This document shows, in pieces, positions 33,801 through 37,403 of a stretch of DNA of 64,000 bases. The stretch is from Owenia fusiformis (lineage: Eukaryota > Annelida > Polychaeta > Sabellida > Oweniidae). How positions within the stretch are numbered: the stretch's first letter is position 1; every line of letters starts with the position of its first letter. The notes under the pieces were generated by a model, which did not search any database, was not told the DNA's origin, and was given only the letters and a program-made list of their open reading frames with translations. The DNA lies in the NCBI GenBank assembly GCA_903813345.2, contig CAIIXF020000009.1:36633759-36697758 (forward strand), in the 5' to 3' direction. The position numbers were made by a program, and so were the translations under genes.

Positions 33801-35142
33801 TTAAGATATGGTTGTTAAGGCCCCCAGGGAAACAACAAAAGCTAACATCAGTGAATGACATATCAATCATCTGTTCCAGCTGAAGCACTCTTTACTTGGC
33901 AGTAGTAGAAGTGTGAACTTTATCCAGGCAGAAGAGAGAGATAAGACCCAGGTTGCTATGGACCAGCTACACACTGAACTAAAAGAGCAGAGATTCAAGT
34001 AGGAACACTGCAGTGCAGTTTCGTATTTTTCATTTTCAACAATGTTTGATTTGATGTTTCATGAATGCAGCGTCTTGGTATTGGTTTGGGGACTTTCGAA
34101 ACAACAATCTTTGGGCACTTTTATTGCAAATTTCAGGTATTTATAAAGTGTTTGTGGTATAAGATATAATCTACAGACATAAATTAACATCCAAACTATA
34201 TGTTTTATTAAGTTTTGGGGCCATTTTTGCTCTTAAATTTGCATCTTTAATGTCTCAATATACATGTACATGTAGTGAACTACATATTAAGAACAGTCTA
34301 GAGACATGAGCAACTTTCTTGCAATGTTTTTGCTTTCTTCATTCAATGTCCTGTGTTTTTTCTTTAAAGTTCAACATTTTAAACTTCATTTCATGATAAT
34401 CCTTGAGTTATCTGGCTATACTTTTAAATTGGAAGTCAACTTTCAGTTCCTATACTCACATATAATAATATGAATTTGGATATTTCATCAATATATGTAC
34501 TTGATCAGATATTTTTAGATGATAATATTTGGATTGTAAAGACAACATAGGCATACTTTTTGGAAAGATTCTTTCCAATATTCCATACACTATAGTTCTA
34601 GCTGCCACTTAAAATAATTAAGAAATATAGACCGAAAAGCGTTTTCTGTACCCCGAACGACCGAAGGGAGTGAGGGGTTCGAAAGCTTTTGTGCCTAGCC
34701 CTAAGGGGTGTATTCAACGATATTACCCCTGCTCTGAGGTCTATATTACGATTCGAACATGAAAACTCACCAAAATGTTTCGAATATTCATCATGGTCCG
34801 CCATTACTACGACCCACCGTTATGACGTCACACATTACACGTATTACCAGGGGTATTGATCGCGAATATACCCCGGGTTAAATGTTGACTTTGTTTACAG
34901 TTTATAGAAGGCGTGAATACAGTGATGTTCGAATCAGTGATCATGATGAAACTTATCTTATTTTATTTTCCAGGGTGTCTCAAATACAGTTAATGTTAGA
35001 GAAACAGAATGAATTCCTGCATAATTTTCAAAAACAGTTGCAATCACAACAGAGGTCAAAGTCACGTTCTCTGTCAACTATGTTCCCAAATCCACCAGGA
35101 AAACAAAGACCTCTCAAACCACCTACAGATAAACCTTTGTGA
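691..35142 (+). CDS. TRPA-family cation channel, C-terminal part (8 exons)
   Basis: I infer a spliced gene with exons 691-813, 987-1153, 1864-1993, 11576-11749, 19153-19221, 32384-32497, 33880-33998 and 34974-35142. All introns are GT-AG and every junction keeps frame, giving about 354 residues in the window. The order matches TRPA channels: S4/S4-S5, S5 ending in SAFYILLARQ, pore with LGEIDY, S6 with VPIVLMNLM, then VGIAVGDIDKIQQ and KRLAMQ (the TRP-like helix), a KLPKFLQRK linker, and a C-terminal helix with MLEKQNEFLHNFQKQLQ. Family knowledge: TRPA proteins are tetrameric plasma-membrane channels sensing heat or irritants. The ankyrin repeats and S1-S3 must lie upstream of base 1. Acidic residues in the filter resemble invertebrate TRPA. 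I cannot place it in a TRPA subclade. The introns carry nested genes and splice-donor minisatellites. Confidence 0.9.
987..1153 (+). CDS. TRPA exon b (S4-S5 linker, start of S5)
   Basis: The acceptor is TTGCAG and the donor AG|GTAAAT, ending in phase 2. The exon encodes LSNWVNLELIITTFIFTQ and then FAAWAGLILYLRR, matching the region before TRPA S5 (human NVLEWIIYTTGIIF and the FLLYLQRF motif). Confidence 0.88.
1163..1345 (-). repeat. Dispersed repeat with AGGGGTTTCA ends, copy 1
   Basis: This block starts with AGGGGTTTCATTAGCAGCAG and ends with TTGTGAAACCCCTGCA, so its ends are short inverted repeats. Inside are repeated CCAGTTGTTTTCA and GGTTGTTTTCA motifs. Related blocks lie at 26300-26400 and 29690-29835. 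It is probably a MITE. Its left edge is only about 10 bases after the TRPA donor at 1154. Confidence 0.6.
1864..1993 (+). CDS. TRPA exon c (S5)
   Basis: The acceptor is TTTTCAG and the donor CAG|GTAATT; the first base completes an Arg codon split by the intron. It encodes S5, including VFKSLLKVVVIFLMFLMAF, SAFYILL and ARQ. The last 36 bases of this exon, with the donor, are the founder of the 40-bp minisatellite that follows at once. Confidence 0.92.
1994..3628 (+). repeat. 40-bp minisatellite derived from the TRPA exon end and 5' splice site
   Basis: About 41 tandem units of 40 bp, a few of 37-39, begin with GTAATTCACC and end with AGCCAGACAG. Each unit restates the last 36 bases of the preceding exon (TTCACCTCTGCCTTC onwards) plus the donor CAG|GTAATT, so nearly every unit carries a plausible 5' splice site. 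Recurring variants (TATTCAGACAG with CTCAGCC, or TATATTCTACCAGCC) occur in blocks, showing that multi-unit segments were copied. The array ends at GCCAGACA before unrelated sequence. Confidence 0.97.
3629..3815 (+). repeat. Right flank of the 40-bp array, duplicated at 10559-10742
   Basis: This stretch shares with 10559-10742 an ordered series of blocks: AACTGAAA, GTTTTTCATTGCT, AAGAAAATA, GCATTGACCT, a 20-base match at TTGATGATATCATATACACA, and ATATGTGCATGACT. Array and flank were therefore duplicated together. The copies have since diverged moderately. Confidence 0.85.
4085..4500 (+). repeat. Degenerate tandem repeat (about 145 bp) of GCGGCCATTTTG type
   Basis: Two and a half units contain GAGCGATTTTGTTCATAT, GAATACTCATAAGCAT, GACACTTTGGC and GGCCATTTTGAAAA in the same order, near 4149, 4298 and 4440. 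No coding potential is seen. It resembles the imperfect repeats at 9665-9992 in composition. The rest of 3816-5395 shows no gene. Confidence 0.6.
5002..5030. repeat. Short perfect-type hairpin
   Basis: GGTCAATAGGTCAAT is followed directly by GATTGACCTATTGAC, giving a stem of about 13 bp with almost no loop. It is probably a small-element relic or cruciform-prone site. Confidence 0.5.
5396..7267 (-). CDS. TRIM-like gene, main body (rest of RING, B-boxes, propeller)
   Basis: The piece is open from the target duplication at 7267 through TDDFKDPIILPCHHSFC to the stop at 5396-5398. The longest ATG-initiated part is 575 codons from 7123 (MNGVQGFPVDV), which would make a RING-less B-box protein. 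No frameshift is seen in this part, which suggests recent insertion or continued selection. Confidence 0.88.
   Translation of the reverse strand: MCTDDFKDPIILPCHHSFCRKCLKDFVEGRLTNNKFQCPLCDKLTEIPVNGVQGFPVDVRIANMLIKIDALLKGVPCSSCDTKENARWNCKTCRQAYCNRCLKLHKNIQDAEKHKIEHINANDVCAADPEMTDSFHRKAIVRHYCPNHKKEELIFFCKNDGETVCRNCILLKHRDHKIIAVKDKATEIRNQIGNVLKQGNSNFKRPLTDYVRFIENMMKECKENYDETAKSVHAYFQKIQAKIDAKRDNCLQKLHKNHAFQMKLLETTTSDMSGRLSRFNNERRLLETLKTNTSDVQLSKMSNKLIDTFTAWESNDWQRPYKLITQQITVFANDTQMLQQYMDSISVDVEDIVRGTPMPLFPDEIHHDVQEAEELSSFDTGIGWANDIAIASNEDTIIIEWNKDVATAFDARRYHKLNITCTGPPRSVARINKKEVLIATTTTIGLYDKNYKHMRDIKTFGDIHNIAVNEDNDIAIVENAAKAVIIIDQNGREKMRLDKLKDPIDVLFNINGDIVVYDDGDHELKVYSDTGVLKHKKQHNCDCGEKLFSYRYEKYLLTDMYRHILAKATDGNKKLLLYSRDLSVDKEVLQCDNFIDAFTVQKNGSLAVLIYNSKKLNIYKYIK
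5396..8784 (-). CDS. TRIM-like RING/B-box/coiled-coil protein, interrupted by a 1.44-kb insertion
   Basis: Without the insert this is a single-exon gene of about 645 codons: 74 nt at 8711-8784, then 5396-7259. The start ATG (8784) has a strong ACCATGG context. Order: a C3HC4 RING (CIIC, then PCHHSFC, CRKC and FQCPLC); B-box 1 (CSSC ... CKTCRQAYCNRCLKLH); B-box 2 (HYCPNHKKEELIFFC ... HRDHK); a charged coiled coil; and a C-terminal beta-propeller-like half of repeated hydrophobic strands. Family knowledge: TRIM proteins are RING E3 ubiquitin ligases, strongly expanded in many marine invertebrates. The gene lies antisense in TRPA intron 3. A mobile element splits the first RING zinc pair and brings in-frame stops, so the allele is either null or rescued by splicing or a downstream ATG (7123), which would remove the RING. 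Confidence 0.85.
7268..8710. mobile_element. Non-autonomous DNA element with tandem-repeat inverted ends, inserted in the TRIM RING
   Basis: The element is flanked by GTACATAT at 7260-7267 and 8711-8718, an 8-bp target duplication. The ends are inverted: GGTAACTGGTCAACTCG on the left and GCTTCCTAGTCAACTCG on the right read in reverse complement. Both ends carry five to six copies of a 16-bp motif, GTACGAGTTGTCTTGG, facing inward. There is no transposase ORF. The target length fits hAT-like or P-like superfamilies, but the termini are not diagnostic. Confidence 0.88.
7738..7895. repeat. Nested palindrome inside the TRIM-inserted element
   Basis: GGAATAAATAATGATAGGCC and the following ~45 bases return as their reverse complement ending at 7895. 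The loop is about 22 nt around CTCACCTTCGGTTCG. The arms are near identical, so this is a second, younger MITE nested in the first, or its hairpin core. Confidence 0.85.
8711..8784 (-). CDS. TRIM-like gene, separated N-terminal piece
   Basis: It encodes the first 25 residues, starting MANREMFAALSQSL and ending NCIICT, with the first RING cysteine pair. It runs straight into the inserted element at 8710. The reading frame resumes at 7267 after an 8-bp target duplication, so the two pieces belong to one ancestral ORF. Confidence 0.85.
9665..9992 (+). repeat. Degenerate tandem repeat (about 150 bp), abutting the second 40-bp array
   Basis: Two diverged units share GATAA-TCAAATA, GGATTTGGTTCAAATT, GATGCCTA, CTGTTCAAG, TTTTCAAGATA and GCTGAA-TTTC blocks in the same order. 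The last unit runs directly into the 40-bp minisatellite. No gene is seen between 8785 and 9664. Confidence 0.6.
10002..10558 (+). repeat. Second array of the 40-bp splice-donor minisatellite
   Basis: About 14 units of the same 40-bp repeat found at 1994-3628 are present, again with CAG|GTAATT or CAG|GTGATT donors. No exon precedes it: the left edge is AAGCCAAACAG joined to unrelated sequence. The right flank matches that of the first array. It is a duplicated array in the same TRPA intron. Bases 10743-11575 show no gene. Confidence 0.95.
11576..11749 (+). CDS. TRPA exon d (pore and S6)
   Basis: The acceptor is TCGTTGTAG and the donor ATG|GTATGT; the exon is 58 codons, phase 0 at both ends. 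It encodes the pore helix and filter MRVFVMSLGEIDYLDNF and the first part of S6, MVFLFLVPIVLMNLM. This is the most diagnostic TRPA segment in the window. Confidence 0.95.
11750..12410 (+). repeat. 69-bp minisatellite derived from the TRPA S6 exon end and donor
   Basis: About nine tandem units begin GTATGTACTTAATACC and end GTTGATGAATCTCATG. The unit restates the last 24 or so exon bases (CCTATTGTATTGATGAATC, then TCATG) with the donor ATG|GTATGT, sometimes twice in degraded form. The later units are more diverged. It is built like the 40-bp array of intron 3 but is unrelated in sequence. Confidence 0.93.
12421..12815 (+). mobile_element. MITE with AAGGACGATTCTCGG inverted ends, copy 1
   Basis: The termini are inverted repeats of about 26 bp (AAGGACGATTCTCGGTTTGG and its complement at 12789-12814), flanked by TA on both sides. 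The interior is a direct duplication of about 190 bp: GAAATATTACCCAAATTAAA, ATTCAAAAGAGGACATT and GCAGGGATAA each occur twice. A second copy lies at 45733-46125. A TA target suggests the Tc1/mariner group. Confidence 0.88.
12816..13161. other. Intron sequence without recognisable features
   Basis: AT-rich TRPA intron 4 sequence between the MITE and the 3' end of the retrotransposon. I see no ORF or repeat of note here. Confidence 0.5.
13414..16761 (-). CDS. Retrotransposon protein: zinc finger, reverse transcriptase, restriction-like endonuclease
   Basis: A single intact ORF of 1115 codons. An N-terminal finger has C27, C30, H43 and C51 (probable DNA binding). The RT core has SAPGPSGVTYRIYK, motif A aspartate in WLDLAKAYPNV (D455) and the catalytic FMDD at 555-558, where many families have YADD or FADD. 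A CCHC knuckle (C891, C894, H903, C908) is followed by a restriction-like endonuclease with PD at 1005-1006 and IELTVP (E1021). This order (finger, RT, CCHC, RLE) defines the R2/NeSL/R4/Hero group, which nicks target DNA and primes cDNA synthesis from the nick. There are no stops or frameshifts, so the copy could be active. I cannot assign the clade without a tree. It is antisense to TRPA in intron 4. Confidence 0.92.
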   Translation of the reverse strand: MDPSTCDTDKNRTANLDNDDFETRRRCDSCGGIFKNEMGVKIHLGKTKLNCKEKLKQRIAASIPKRAASEPEEDRGQEANHSATDLHVEADPSQVASRGRGKEMKVLERKPRLKYPPANDAKWKELDNNLDTILESTLKGSAPSKITTMTRIVFEEAEELFGVTEMSLKGKRHAGPSRRQRKITSLRREMRQLRKQFRKAGAEAKEGLKQLLTELHKDILRLRQAENLRKKAREKARARKAFFGNPFRFVSNLLGKPKNGQLQCSKEEAEESIKTAHSDPQQNTPLGECPYPLPCPEPDIPYKLSDITFQEIQDIVKHARAASAPGPSGVTYRIYKNCPKLLKRLWKLIHAIWKKKEVPTSWTYAEGCFVPKEDKSSSLDQFREISLLDVEGKIFWSVIAKRTTSFLISNNYIDPSVQKGGISGYSGCVEHTSAISQLIKEAQQQRSTLAVVWLDLAKAYPNVPHQLIQTALSHYHIPEEVINLTTNHLSNMKMRFTTRSFTTSWQPLEKGIMAGCTISVILFIAAMNMLLKVGESRCKGPKAKDGTRHPCCRAFMDDITVMTQSIPGMRWILTSLEDMATWSRMQFKPKKSRSLIIVKGQPSKRHTFNIQGAAIPSIQDERIKCLGKFYDETLKDSNTTKEVYKELERWMETINKSYLLGKFKVWCFQFGVIPRLQWPFSLYEFPVSLVNSMERLCNRFLRKWLGVPPSFSSCNLYSTSSKLSLPISSLVEEFKVSKVRAITTLRTSKDSKVLSTGESIATGRKWKPQQAISDAEERERHEQIVGVVCQGRLGLGNYGSKLLDKTPKAKKDRLVKQIRRAEEEERLVKAVGLSKQGNWTQWETIMDMSPTWKDLWAIDQGSLSFILRAFTDLLPTPMNLNTWGLENDNSCPLCKRPRCTLTHILSSCTTALSEGRYRWRHDKVLKKIAEWVDRSRTTNNKQSVPQTPMFIAFQQEGKQPTPRTKKTDPSIPLSALSKASDWELHVDLDKKLVFPQNIVATTLRPDMLLVSKSSKTILVIELTVPWEERIDISHQLKYSKYQDLILEAQSKGWQARLYPVEVGCRGFPALSLRSLLKDVGVHPIQLRRAMREIGAVSESCSRWLWIRRRDKWSHQ
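16835..16859 (-). other. Stable hairpin in the retrotransposon 5' UTR
   Basis: GGCACAGGG and CCCTGTGCC form a perfect 9-bp stem with a 7-nt loop. A downstream TAGCTAA could pair with an upstream TTGGCTA. R2-group RNAs often begin with an HDV-like self-cleaving ribozyme whose P4 is such a hairpin. I could not find a convincing P1, so this stays a possibility. Confidence 0.45.
16961..19116 (-). mobile_element. R2/NeSL-type retrotransposon, 5'-truncated second copy
   Basis: It matches copy 1 at a constant offset of 3800 bases, from 13161 up to 15316, then stops at GTGAGGTTA (19116). Its 3' end joins the 5' end of copy 1, so the two lie head to tail. Its truncated 5' end is 36 bases upstream of the next TRPA exon. 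5' truncation is typical of target-primed reverse transcription. Confidence 0.92.
17214..19116 (-). pseudogene. Truncated retrotransposon ORF (lacks N-terminal finger and motif A)
   Basis: It is open for about 634 element-derived codons, from NLTTNHLSNMKM to the stop at 17214. It keeps FMDD, the CCHC knuckle and the endonuclease but lacks the N-terminal finger and the first part of RT, including the motif A aspartate. An apparent ATG at 19181 lies in host sequence, so the extra N-terminus is chance read-through of the intron and TRPA exon antisense. Confidence 0.9.
19153..19221 (+). CDS. TRPA exon e (S6 end and TRP-like helix)
   Basis: The acceptor is TTATAACAG and the donor CAG|GTACAC; 23 codons, phase 0. 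It encodes VGIAVGDIDKIQQNAYIKRL and AMQ, the gate-proximal VGD motif conserved in TRPA. Only 36 bases separate it from the truncated retrotransposon, so its branch point must lie in those bases (for example CTGAT near 19133) or in the element. Confidence 0.93.
19258..19420 (+). repeat. Dispersed repeat with TGTCACC/GGTGACAT ends, copy 2
   Basis: It runs from TTTTATGTCATCACCAC, through GGTGACATATTGTTAAAGTC and TTGGCAGTCATTG, to GGTGGTGACATTTCACATGTT. It corresponds to 545-675 and 35195-35345. It begins about 36 bases after the TRPA donor at 19222. Confidence 0.6.
19835..21297. mobile_element. Foldback element with about 430-bp arms and repeated GCGTCACCGTACA motifs
   Basis: Arms 19838-20285 and 20850-21295 are diverged reverse complements: the outer ends share CGCCT-ACCATCGCGTAAGC and inner parts share ATGAGAATATGTA and AAAATAATCCATACTC. 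The 13-bp motif GCGTCACCGTACA (or its complement) occurs near 19866, 19908, 20279, 20297, 20829, 20846, 21215 and 21255, as pairs near arm ends. Such subterminal repeats can bind a transposase. No coding sequence is seen and the superfamily is unknown. Confidence 0.8.
21583..21655 (-). repeat. tRNA-derived SINE head (Ala-TGC-like)
   Basis: The minus strand reads TGGCTAAAGTGGTAGAGTA (A box) and GGTTCTGGGTTCAATTCCCG (B box) at tRNA spacing. An anticodon arm TCAG-TCTTGCGAG-CTGA would give anticodon TGC. The acceptor ends do not pair, so it is not a functional tRNA. It reads into an unrelated tail down to about 21480, as in tRNA-derived SINEs. Confidence 0.65.
22139..22500 (-). CDS. PAN/apple gene exon 3 (C-terminus)
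   Basis: It starts at GAGGAAAC after TTTTCCAG, completing a Gly codon, and runs through GNLWLYEDDIPHGTHFP to the stop at 22139-22141 (ending LHAPK). No AATAAA is close; the nearest minus-strand candidate is about 400 bases on, near 21722. Confidence 0.82.
22139..24638 (-). CDS. Secreted PAN/apple-domain protein with propeller-like C-terminus (3 exons)
   Basis: Exons on the minus strand are 24306-24638, 23601-23835 and 22139-22500, with CAG|GTATG and AAG|GTAAAG donors and TTCTAG and TTCCAG acceptors; frame is kept and the product is about 309 residues. A hydrophobic signal peptide (MIIRVLFLLINIQFIYS) starts at the second in-frame ATG (24599), the more likely start. A PAN/apple-like cysteine pattern follows (AECGQLC, NCYSYN, KLCEVN). 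The rest repeats short strand motifs such as GNIYVLTDNRMVYIYVD, DAVFMTDDAYFLKNN and GVFLFFENSAFVRYD, resembling hemopexin-like blades. PAN domains bind proteins or sugars outside cells. The gene is nested antisense in TRPA intron 5. The exact family is not recognised. Confidence 0.82.
23601..23835 (-). CDS. PAN/apple gene exon 2
   Basis: It starts LVPNLFNVHASWYHGNTGNI after TTTTCTAG and ends FEG in phase 1 before GTAAAG. It carries two blade-like strand motifs and is rich in aromatic residues. Confidence 0.8.
24255..24305. repeat. CAAA/CACA simple repeat
   Basis: AAACAAAC-type tetranucleotide repeats run directly up to the exon 1 donor of the PAN gene on the opposite strand, where they read as TTTG/GTGT immediately downstream of the 5' splice site. 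Confidence 0.85.
24306..24638 (-). CDS. PAN/apple gene exon 1 (signal peptide and PAN domain)
   Basis: It holds the signal peptide and cysteine-rich PAN-like segment and ends phase 0 at TNYHQ|GTATG. The intron then begins in a CAAA/CACA simple repeat (24255-24305). Confidence 0.82.
24640..26290. other. Long AT-rich TRPA intron stretch
   Basis: I see no gene, array or clear element here. A small CAAAATGGC-type inverted match lies near 25640-25680 (CCATTTTGGAATTAC against ATTCAAAATGGCAG). Confidence 0.5.
26300..26400 (+). repeat. Dispersed repeat with AGGGGTTTCA ends, copy 2 (partial)
   Basis: GCAGGGGTTTCACTAGAATT, CTCACAACAGGCTAAATAAA and CAAAATTAATGGAAATCAT match the reverse complement of 1250-1345. 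It is truncated relative to copy 1. No gene is seen from 26400 to 27060. Confidence 0.6.
27061..27815. mobile_element. Composite inverted and direct repeat element
   Basis: Near 27238-27275 the string GTCCAACCCAAACGCTCTTA and following bases return inverted at 27680-27705. Outside these arms, two direct copies share ATGACTC-TCAGTAAAG and ATTTGAAATTTG-GTA-GAATTTGC (27069-27140 and 27748-27815). A non-autonomous element between duplicated flanks fits. A minus-strand ATG at 27629 opens an ORF with a GTATGT donor after NNGNKR, too weak to call a gene. Confidence 0.55.
27925..28421 (+). pseudogene. Frameshifted fragment of a multicopy invertebrate protein (FTxxDTxSAF motif)
   Basis: The first frame reads VPAFHSFTESDTTSAFHG, an acidic/hydrophobic stretch, then NTSRKCLFCKKERQIERISP. 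A +1-type shift near 28190-28210 moves to a frame reading RTAYQAGVVWEKML, DCINWGWINKE, VSPLWTTQAQSSKACQAL and a cysteine tail CSYKKPCSVCNC. I recall this order (AFTGCDT-like, YQAG, WGW, PLWTT, CKC) from repeated uncharacterised ORFs in cnidarian, mollusc and deuterostome genomes, probably mobile-element cargo. The usual GCD is replaced by ESD and the frame is broken, so it is probably dead. Confidence 0.6.
28430..29660 (+). repeat. Three tandem copies of a roughly 450-bp repeat
   Basis: Blocks such as TGCTTTACTACTG, CAGTATTATTTTTA, TATATGGCGGCCAT, TCTTGAAATAGTGTTCGGTT and GATGTAAAAAGT recur in order near 28640-28830, 29170-29360 and 29490-29660. GTTGTTGCA-AATAAGA-CCC and AACCTTGTAGAATCCC recur too. 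Copies 2 and 3 are closer to each other than to copy 1. No ORF is conserved. Confidence 0.8.
29690..29835 (+). repeat. Dispersed repeat with AGGGGTTTCA-type ends, copy 3
   Basis: AACAACAGGTGATTTTTTTG, GAAAATCACCTGTTGCCTGC and TACGAAACCCCTGAAG match the reverse complement of 1163-1250. It lies just after the 450-bp tandem repeats. The rest of 29840-30715 shows no gene or array. Confidence 0.6.
30717..31496 (+). repeat. 52-bp minisatellite
   Basis: About 15 tandem units read ATAATACATCATAGCTAATA, AATACTCTCACTATGTCATA, AGTGTATGTAAC. The array is homogeneous, with scattered variants (CTACGTCAT, ATATATTATGGCTG) that recur together with TGTATGTTAC, showing block duplication. The unit is not derived from the nearby TRPA exon. 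Two more units lie at 32239-32340, beyond a LINE insertion. Confidence 0.95.
31497..32238 (-). mobile_element. 5'-truncated LINE inserted in the 52-bp array
   Basis: The minus strand ends in an AAATAAATAAATAAA-type tail at 31497-31525. It encodes a LINE C-terminus with a frameshift near 32050: an SSLEFYESIKQTP segment, then VGQRLKFKARTGCLG and a zinc knuckle CKLCSLHPIDDLTHRFFTC. The 52-bp units continue on both sides, so the insertion postdates the array. The reverse transcriptase core is missing. Confidence 0.8.
32239..32340 (+). repeat. Residual 52-bp minisatellite units right of the LINE
   Basis: Two units, CATAATACATCATAG-TAATAAATACTC and its neighbour, continue the array split by the LINE. 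They end at ATGTTACAAGTGCATG, about 45 bases before TRPA exon f. Confidence 0.93.
32384..32497 (+). CDS. TRPA exon f (post-S6 linker)
   Basis: The acceptor is TTATTTTAG and the donor ATG|GTACGT; 38 codons, phase 0. It encodes VDLLCDYETKLPKFLQRKVY and then YRSAIIKPNTG, aligning with TRPA1 VELHTSLEKKLPLWFLRKVD and following residues. Confidence 0.92.
32786..32895 (-). repeat. Dispersed repeat with TGTCACC/GGTGACAT ends, copy 3 (inverted)
   Basis: ACAGACGCCAACCACC, ACCACCAATGGCGGTC, CCATAACAATATGTCACCAC and GGCGACATAAAAATGG are the reverse complement of the copy at 35195-35345. The copy lies in TRPA intron 6. Confidence 0.65.
33880..33998 (+). CDS. TRPA exon g (C-terminal helix)
   Basis: The acceptor is CTGTTCCAG and the donor TTCAA|GTAGGA; it ends in phase 2. 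It encodes LKHSLLGSSRSVNFIQAEER and then QLHTELKEQRF. An in-frame TAG appears only if the intron is retained. Confidence 0.86.
34075..34245 (+). repeat. Dispersed repeat (TTCGAAACAACAATC family), copy 1
   Basis: TTTCGAAACAACAATCTTTG, GGGCACTTTTATTGCAAATT, TATTTATAAAGTGTTTGTGG and ATTAAGTTTTGG match 62843-63003 closely over about 165 bp. There is no coding content. Confidence 0.8.
34610..34935 (+). repeat. Dispersed hairpin repeat (AAATATAGACCG family), copy 1
   Basis: It matches 56957-57304: CGAACGACCGAAGGGAGTGA, GTGCCTAGCCCTA, ATTACCCCTGCTCTGAGGTC, CGATTCGAACATGAAAACTC and TTTATAGAAGGCGTGAATAC. Its left half-hairpin is deleted relative to copy 2. The right edge is only about 38 bases upstream of the last TRPA exon, so it may supply that exon's branch-point region. 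Confidence 0.85.
34974..35142 (+). CDS. TRPA exon h (C-terminus, stop)
   Basis: The acceptor is ATTTTCCAG; the first base completes a Lys codon. It encodes VSQIQLMLEKQNEFLHNFQK (the coiled coil seen in TRPA1 as FLLEKQHELIKLIIQKM), then a Ser/Pro/Lys-rich tail ending PPTDKPL, with stop TGA at 35140-35142. Confidence 0.92.
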
Positions 35143-35194
35143 AGCAACGCATTTATTGAGAGCAGCTGGTTGAGAGTGCAATTTTCAGAAATTA

Positions 35195-35345
35195 GACTTT
35201 GATTTTTATGTCATCTTCAAAAAGTGGTGACATATTGTTATGGTCTCCGTTTTTTGTGACGGCGGTTGTTGATCGGCGGTTGGCGTCTGTAACAAATGGT
35301 GGTGACATTTTGCATTAATGCCTTGTTATATTATATTATAAAAAG
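35195..35345 (+). repeat. Dispersed repeat with TGTCACC/GGTGACAT ends, copy 4
   Basis: TTTTTATGTCATCTTC, GTGGTGACATATTGTTATGG, TTGATCGGCGGTTGGCGTCT and ATGGTGGTGACATTTTGCAT recur here. It lies in the presumed TRPA 3' UTR. Confidence 0.65.
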
Positions 35346-35423
35346 TGATATTAGGCTATTATTAAGTTTTGTAGATCTGTATTGCTGGTTGGCATAGCAA
35401 GATCATGTATTATACCATGCAAA

Positions 35424-35429
35424 AATAAA
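35424..35429 (+). terminator. Candidate TRPA polyadenylation signal
   Basis: AATAAA lies 282 bases after the TRPA stop in an AT-rich context, followed by T/A-rich sequence. Another AATAAA lies near 35745. Confidence 0.5.
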
Positions 35430-35449
35430 GTTATCATTTATTTTCAATA

Positions 35450-36628
35450 ATTATACGCTTTACATATTTGTTACTTTACCAAATGTTCAACAATGAATTT
35501 TGATCTTTGCGACTTCGTCATTATGAGTCGTTTGCATGTCATGATCAAAACAACTGCTTGATTGTTGACCCAAGTATCTTTTGTCAATAGCTATTAATTC
35601 GATTTTTTCAAGTTATGACATTATTGTGACATCATTTTATTGTGATTGACATCTGCGTTTGACACCACCGTTCAGCATCTGTACTGAACCATTACGCTTC
35701 GATGGAGATGTTCACCACTCCATGGCTATGTTGAGGTTATGTACAAATAAAGATGTAAACAACTTAATAGTATAGTTTCCATATAGCTTTTGAAATCTCG
35801 CTAAATCTCGTTTTTCGTGAGATTTTAAGAGACTTGCATATTAGACCTCTAATGACTTACATTACCTTCTTTTAAATGGTATATTTGAATTCAGTGGAAT
35901 GTTTTCTCCTAAAATAGCTTTGATTTACACAGTTATGTAATTTGAATAATTTTCTATGACAATTTAAAAAAAGTTGGGCCAAATGTCCATAGATGCAATG
36001 CTAAAATTCTTTAAAACCGTGGATTATTTGTATGTCAATCAACATTAGCATGTTTAATCACAACATGTTCATAAACAGGGTCATCATGTGGTATATCATT
36101 CAAGTTTTATACAGATTCAACAAACACACTTTGATAAATCATGAAATTAAGCCACTTTTCCAAGATTTTAGCATGTAAGTGAATGGAGCTCTAGCCAGAG
36201 TTAAAAGCTGAATAAAAGATGGCAGCACGAGATTTAATTGATTTTTCTGCTATTTAGAAACTATCCTATTAACCATCATCATCGCAGCCAGGTTAAGTAC
36301 ATGTAGCTGTCACATTAGCCGTGTGGGGCTTTCCGTTCACCATCACTAGTACTGTGTTGCTAATTCGGGGCATTCATATTTTAATGAATTGATTTTTGTA
36401 TTTGGTGTCATGCGATATATTTTGTTGTAAAACTATTTCTTTTGCCAACCATAACGCCACGCCTTACCGAGCCATCTGCCCAAAAGTATTGACACGGCGG
36501 CGAACGGCGAGCCTACAGGGCCTACAAGTGTGGCAGCTTCACTATAACATATACAGATTCATGTAATTTGTACAAAAACATGCACATACCAAATTTGTAC
36601 CTAGCTGACCATTTATAGACTGAGCTAA
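35450..36628. other. Intergenic stretch between convergent TRPA and GPCR genes
   Basis: I see no ORF of note, array or clear terminal repeats here. It is mostly AT-rich, with a small GC-richer patch near 36440-36530. Confidence 0.5.
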
Positions 36629-37076
36629 TATTCGCGAACGCAAATAGCGGCTACCGGCTGTCGGGTTGATTGCAGTTTGATGGACAATTTATTTCAATAT
36701 GAATAGTACCTGAAGTGCTTTCTGTTAGCTGCAACCTCTCGCTTCTAACCCGTTCGCTGGCATAATAACTGGTTAATCTGCCTTTTAAGCAGCATGTAAC
36801 AATGGCATAAAAAGTCATGTGATCACTGATCACTGCTCTTCGACCGACGGGTTCTTCGTAATTACAACTTCAAAATGACGGGTTAATTCATGAAAATTAT
36901 TAGATTAATCCGGTAGCCGCTATTTGCATTCGCTACCGGATTAACCTACTATATCAGGACCAACTCATTTAAATATGAATGGTACCTGCCACTATTCCAT
37001 TCATATTTAAATTAAGTTGGTCCTGATATAGCAGGTTAATCCGGTAGCCGACAGGCGTTAGTTGCATTCGCGAATA
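36629..37076. mobile_element. MITE with ATTCGCGAA inverted ends and a nested hairpin
   Basis: The outer ends ATTCGCGAACGCAAATAGCG (36630) and TTAGTTGCATTCGCGAAT (37059-37076) are inverted. GGTAGCCG motifs recur in both arms. Inside, CTATATCAGGACCAACTCAT and following bases return inverted by 37034, forming a second hairpin around 36948-37034. No coding sequence. Confidence 0.8.
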
Positions 37077-37403
37077 CAAGCTTAGTTTAACATATTTTTT
37101 GCTAAACAGTGATTTTTAGGATTTCTGAAATTTGCCATTTTTTAAAATGGTAATGCTCCTCTGATATATGTTGCAATTAAGATTCAACAGAAAGGATTTT
37201 TTAGTTCTCATAAGTGTACAACTTTTTTGTACTTCTGGTTAATTTGCCGTTTTCACCACTCTTGATATTGATGAGGTTTTAGTTGGGTCGATTTAAAAAA
37301 AAAGTCAAATCAAAAATATGTAGAAGAGATCGGAGAATAAATAGAAACGTTCCGTTACTTTATATTTAGAAAGGACAGTCCTAGATAAATGTTTAATATA
37401 CGA

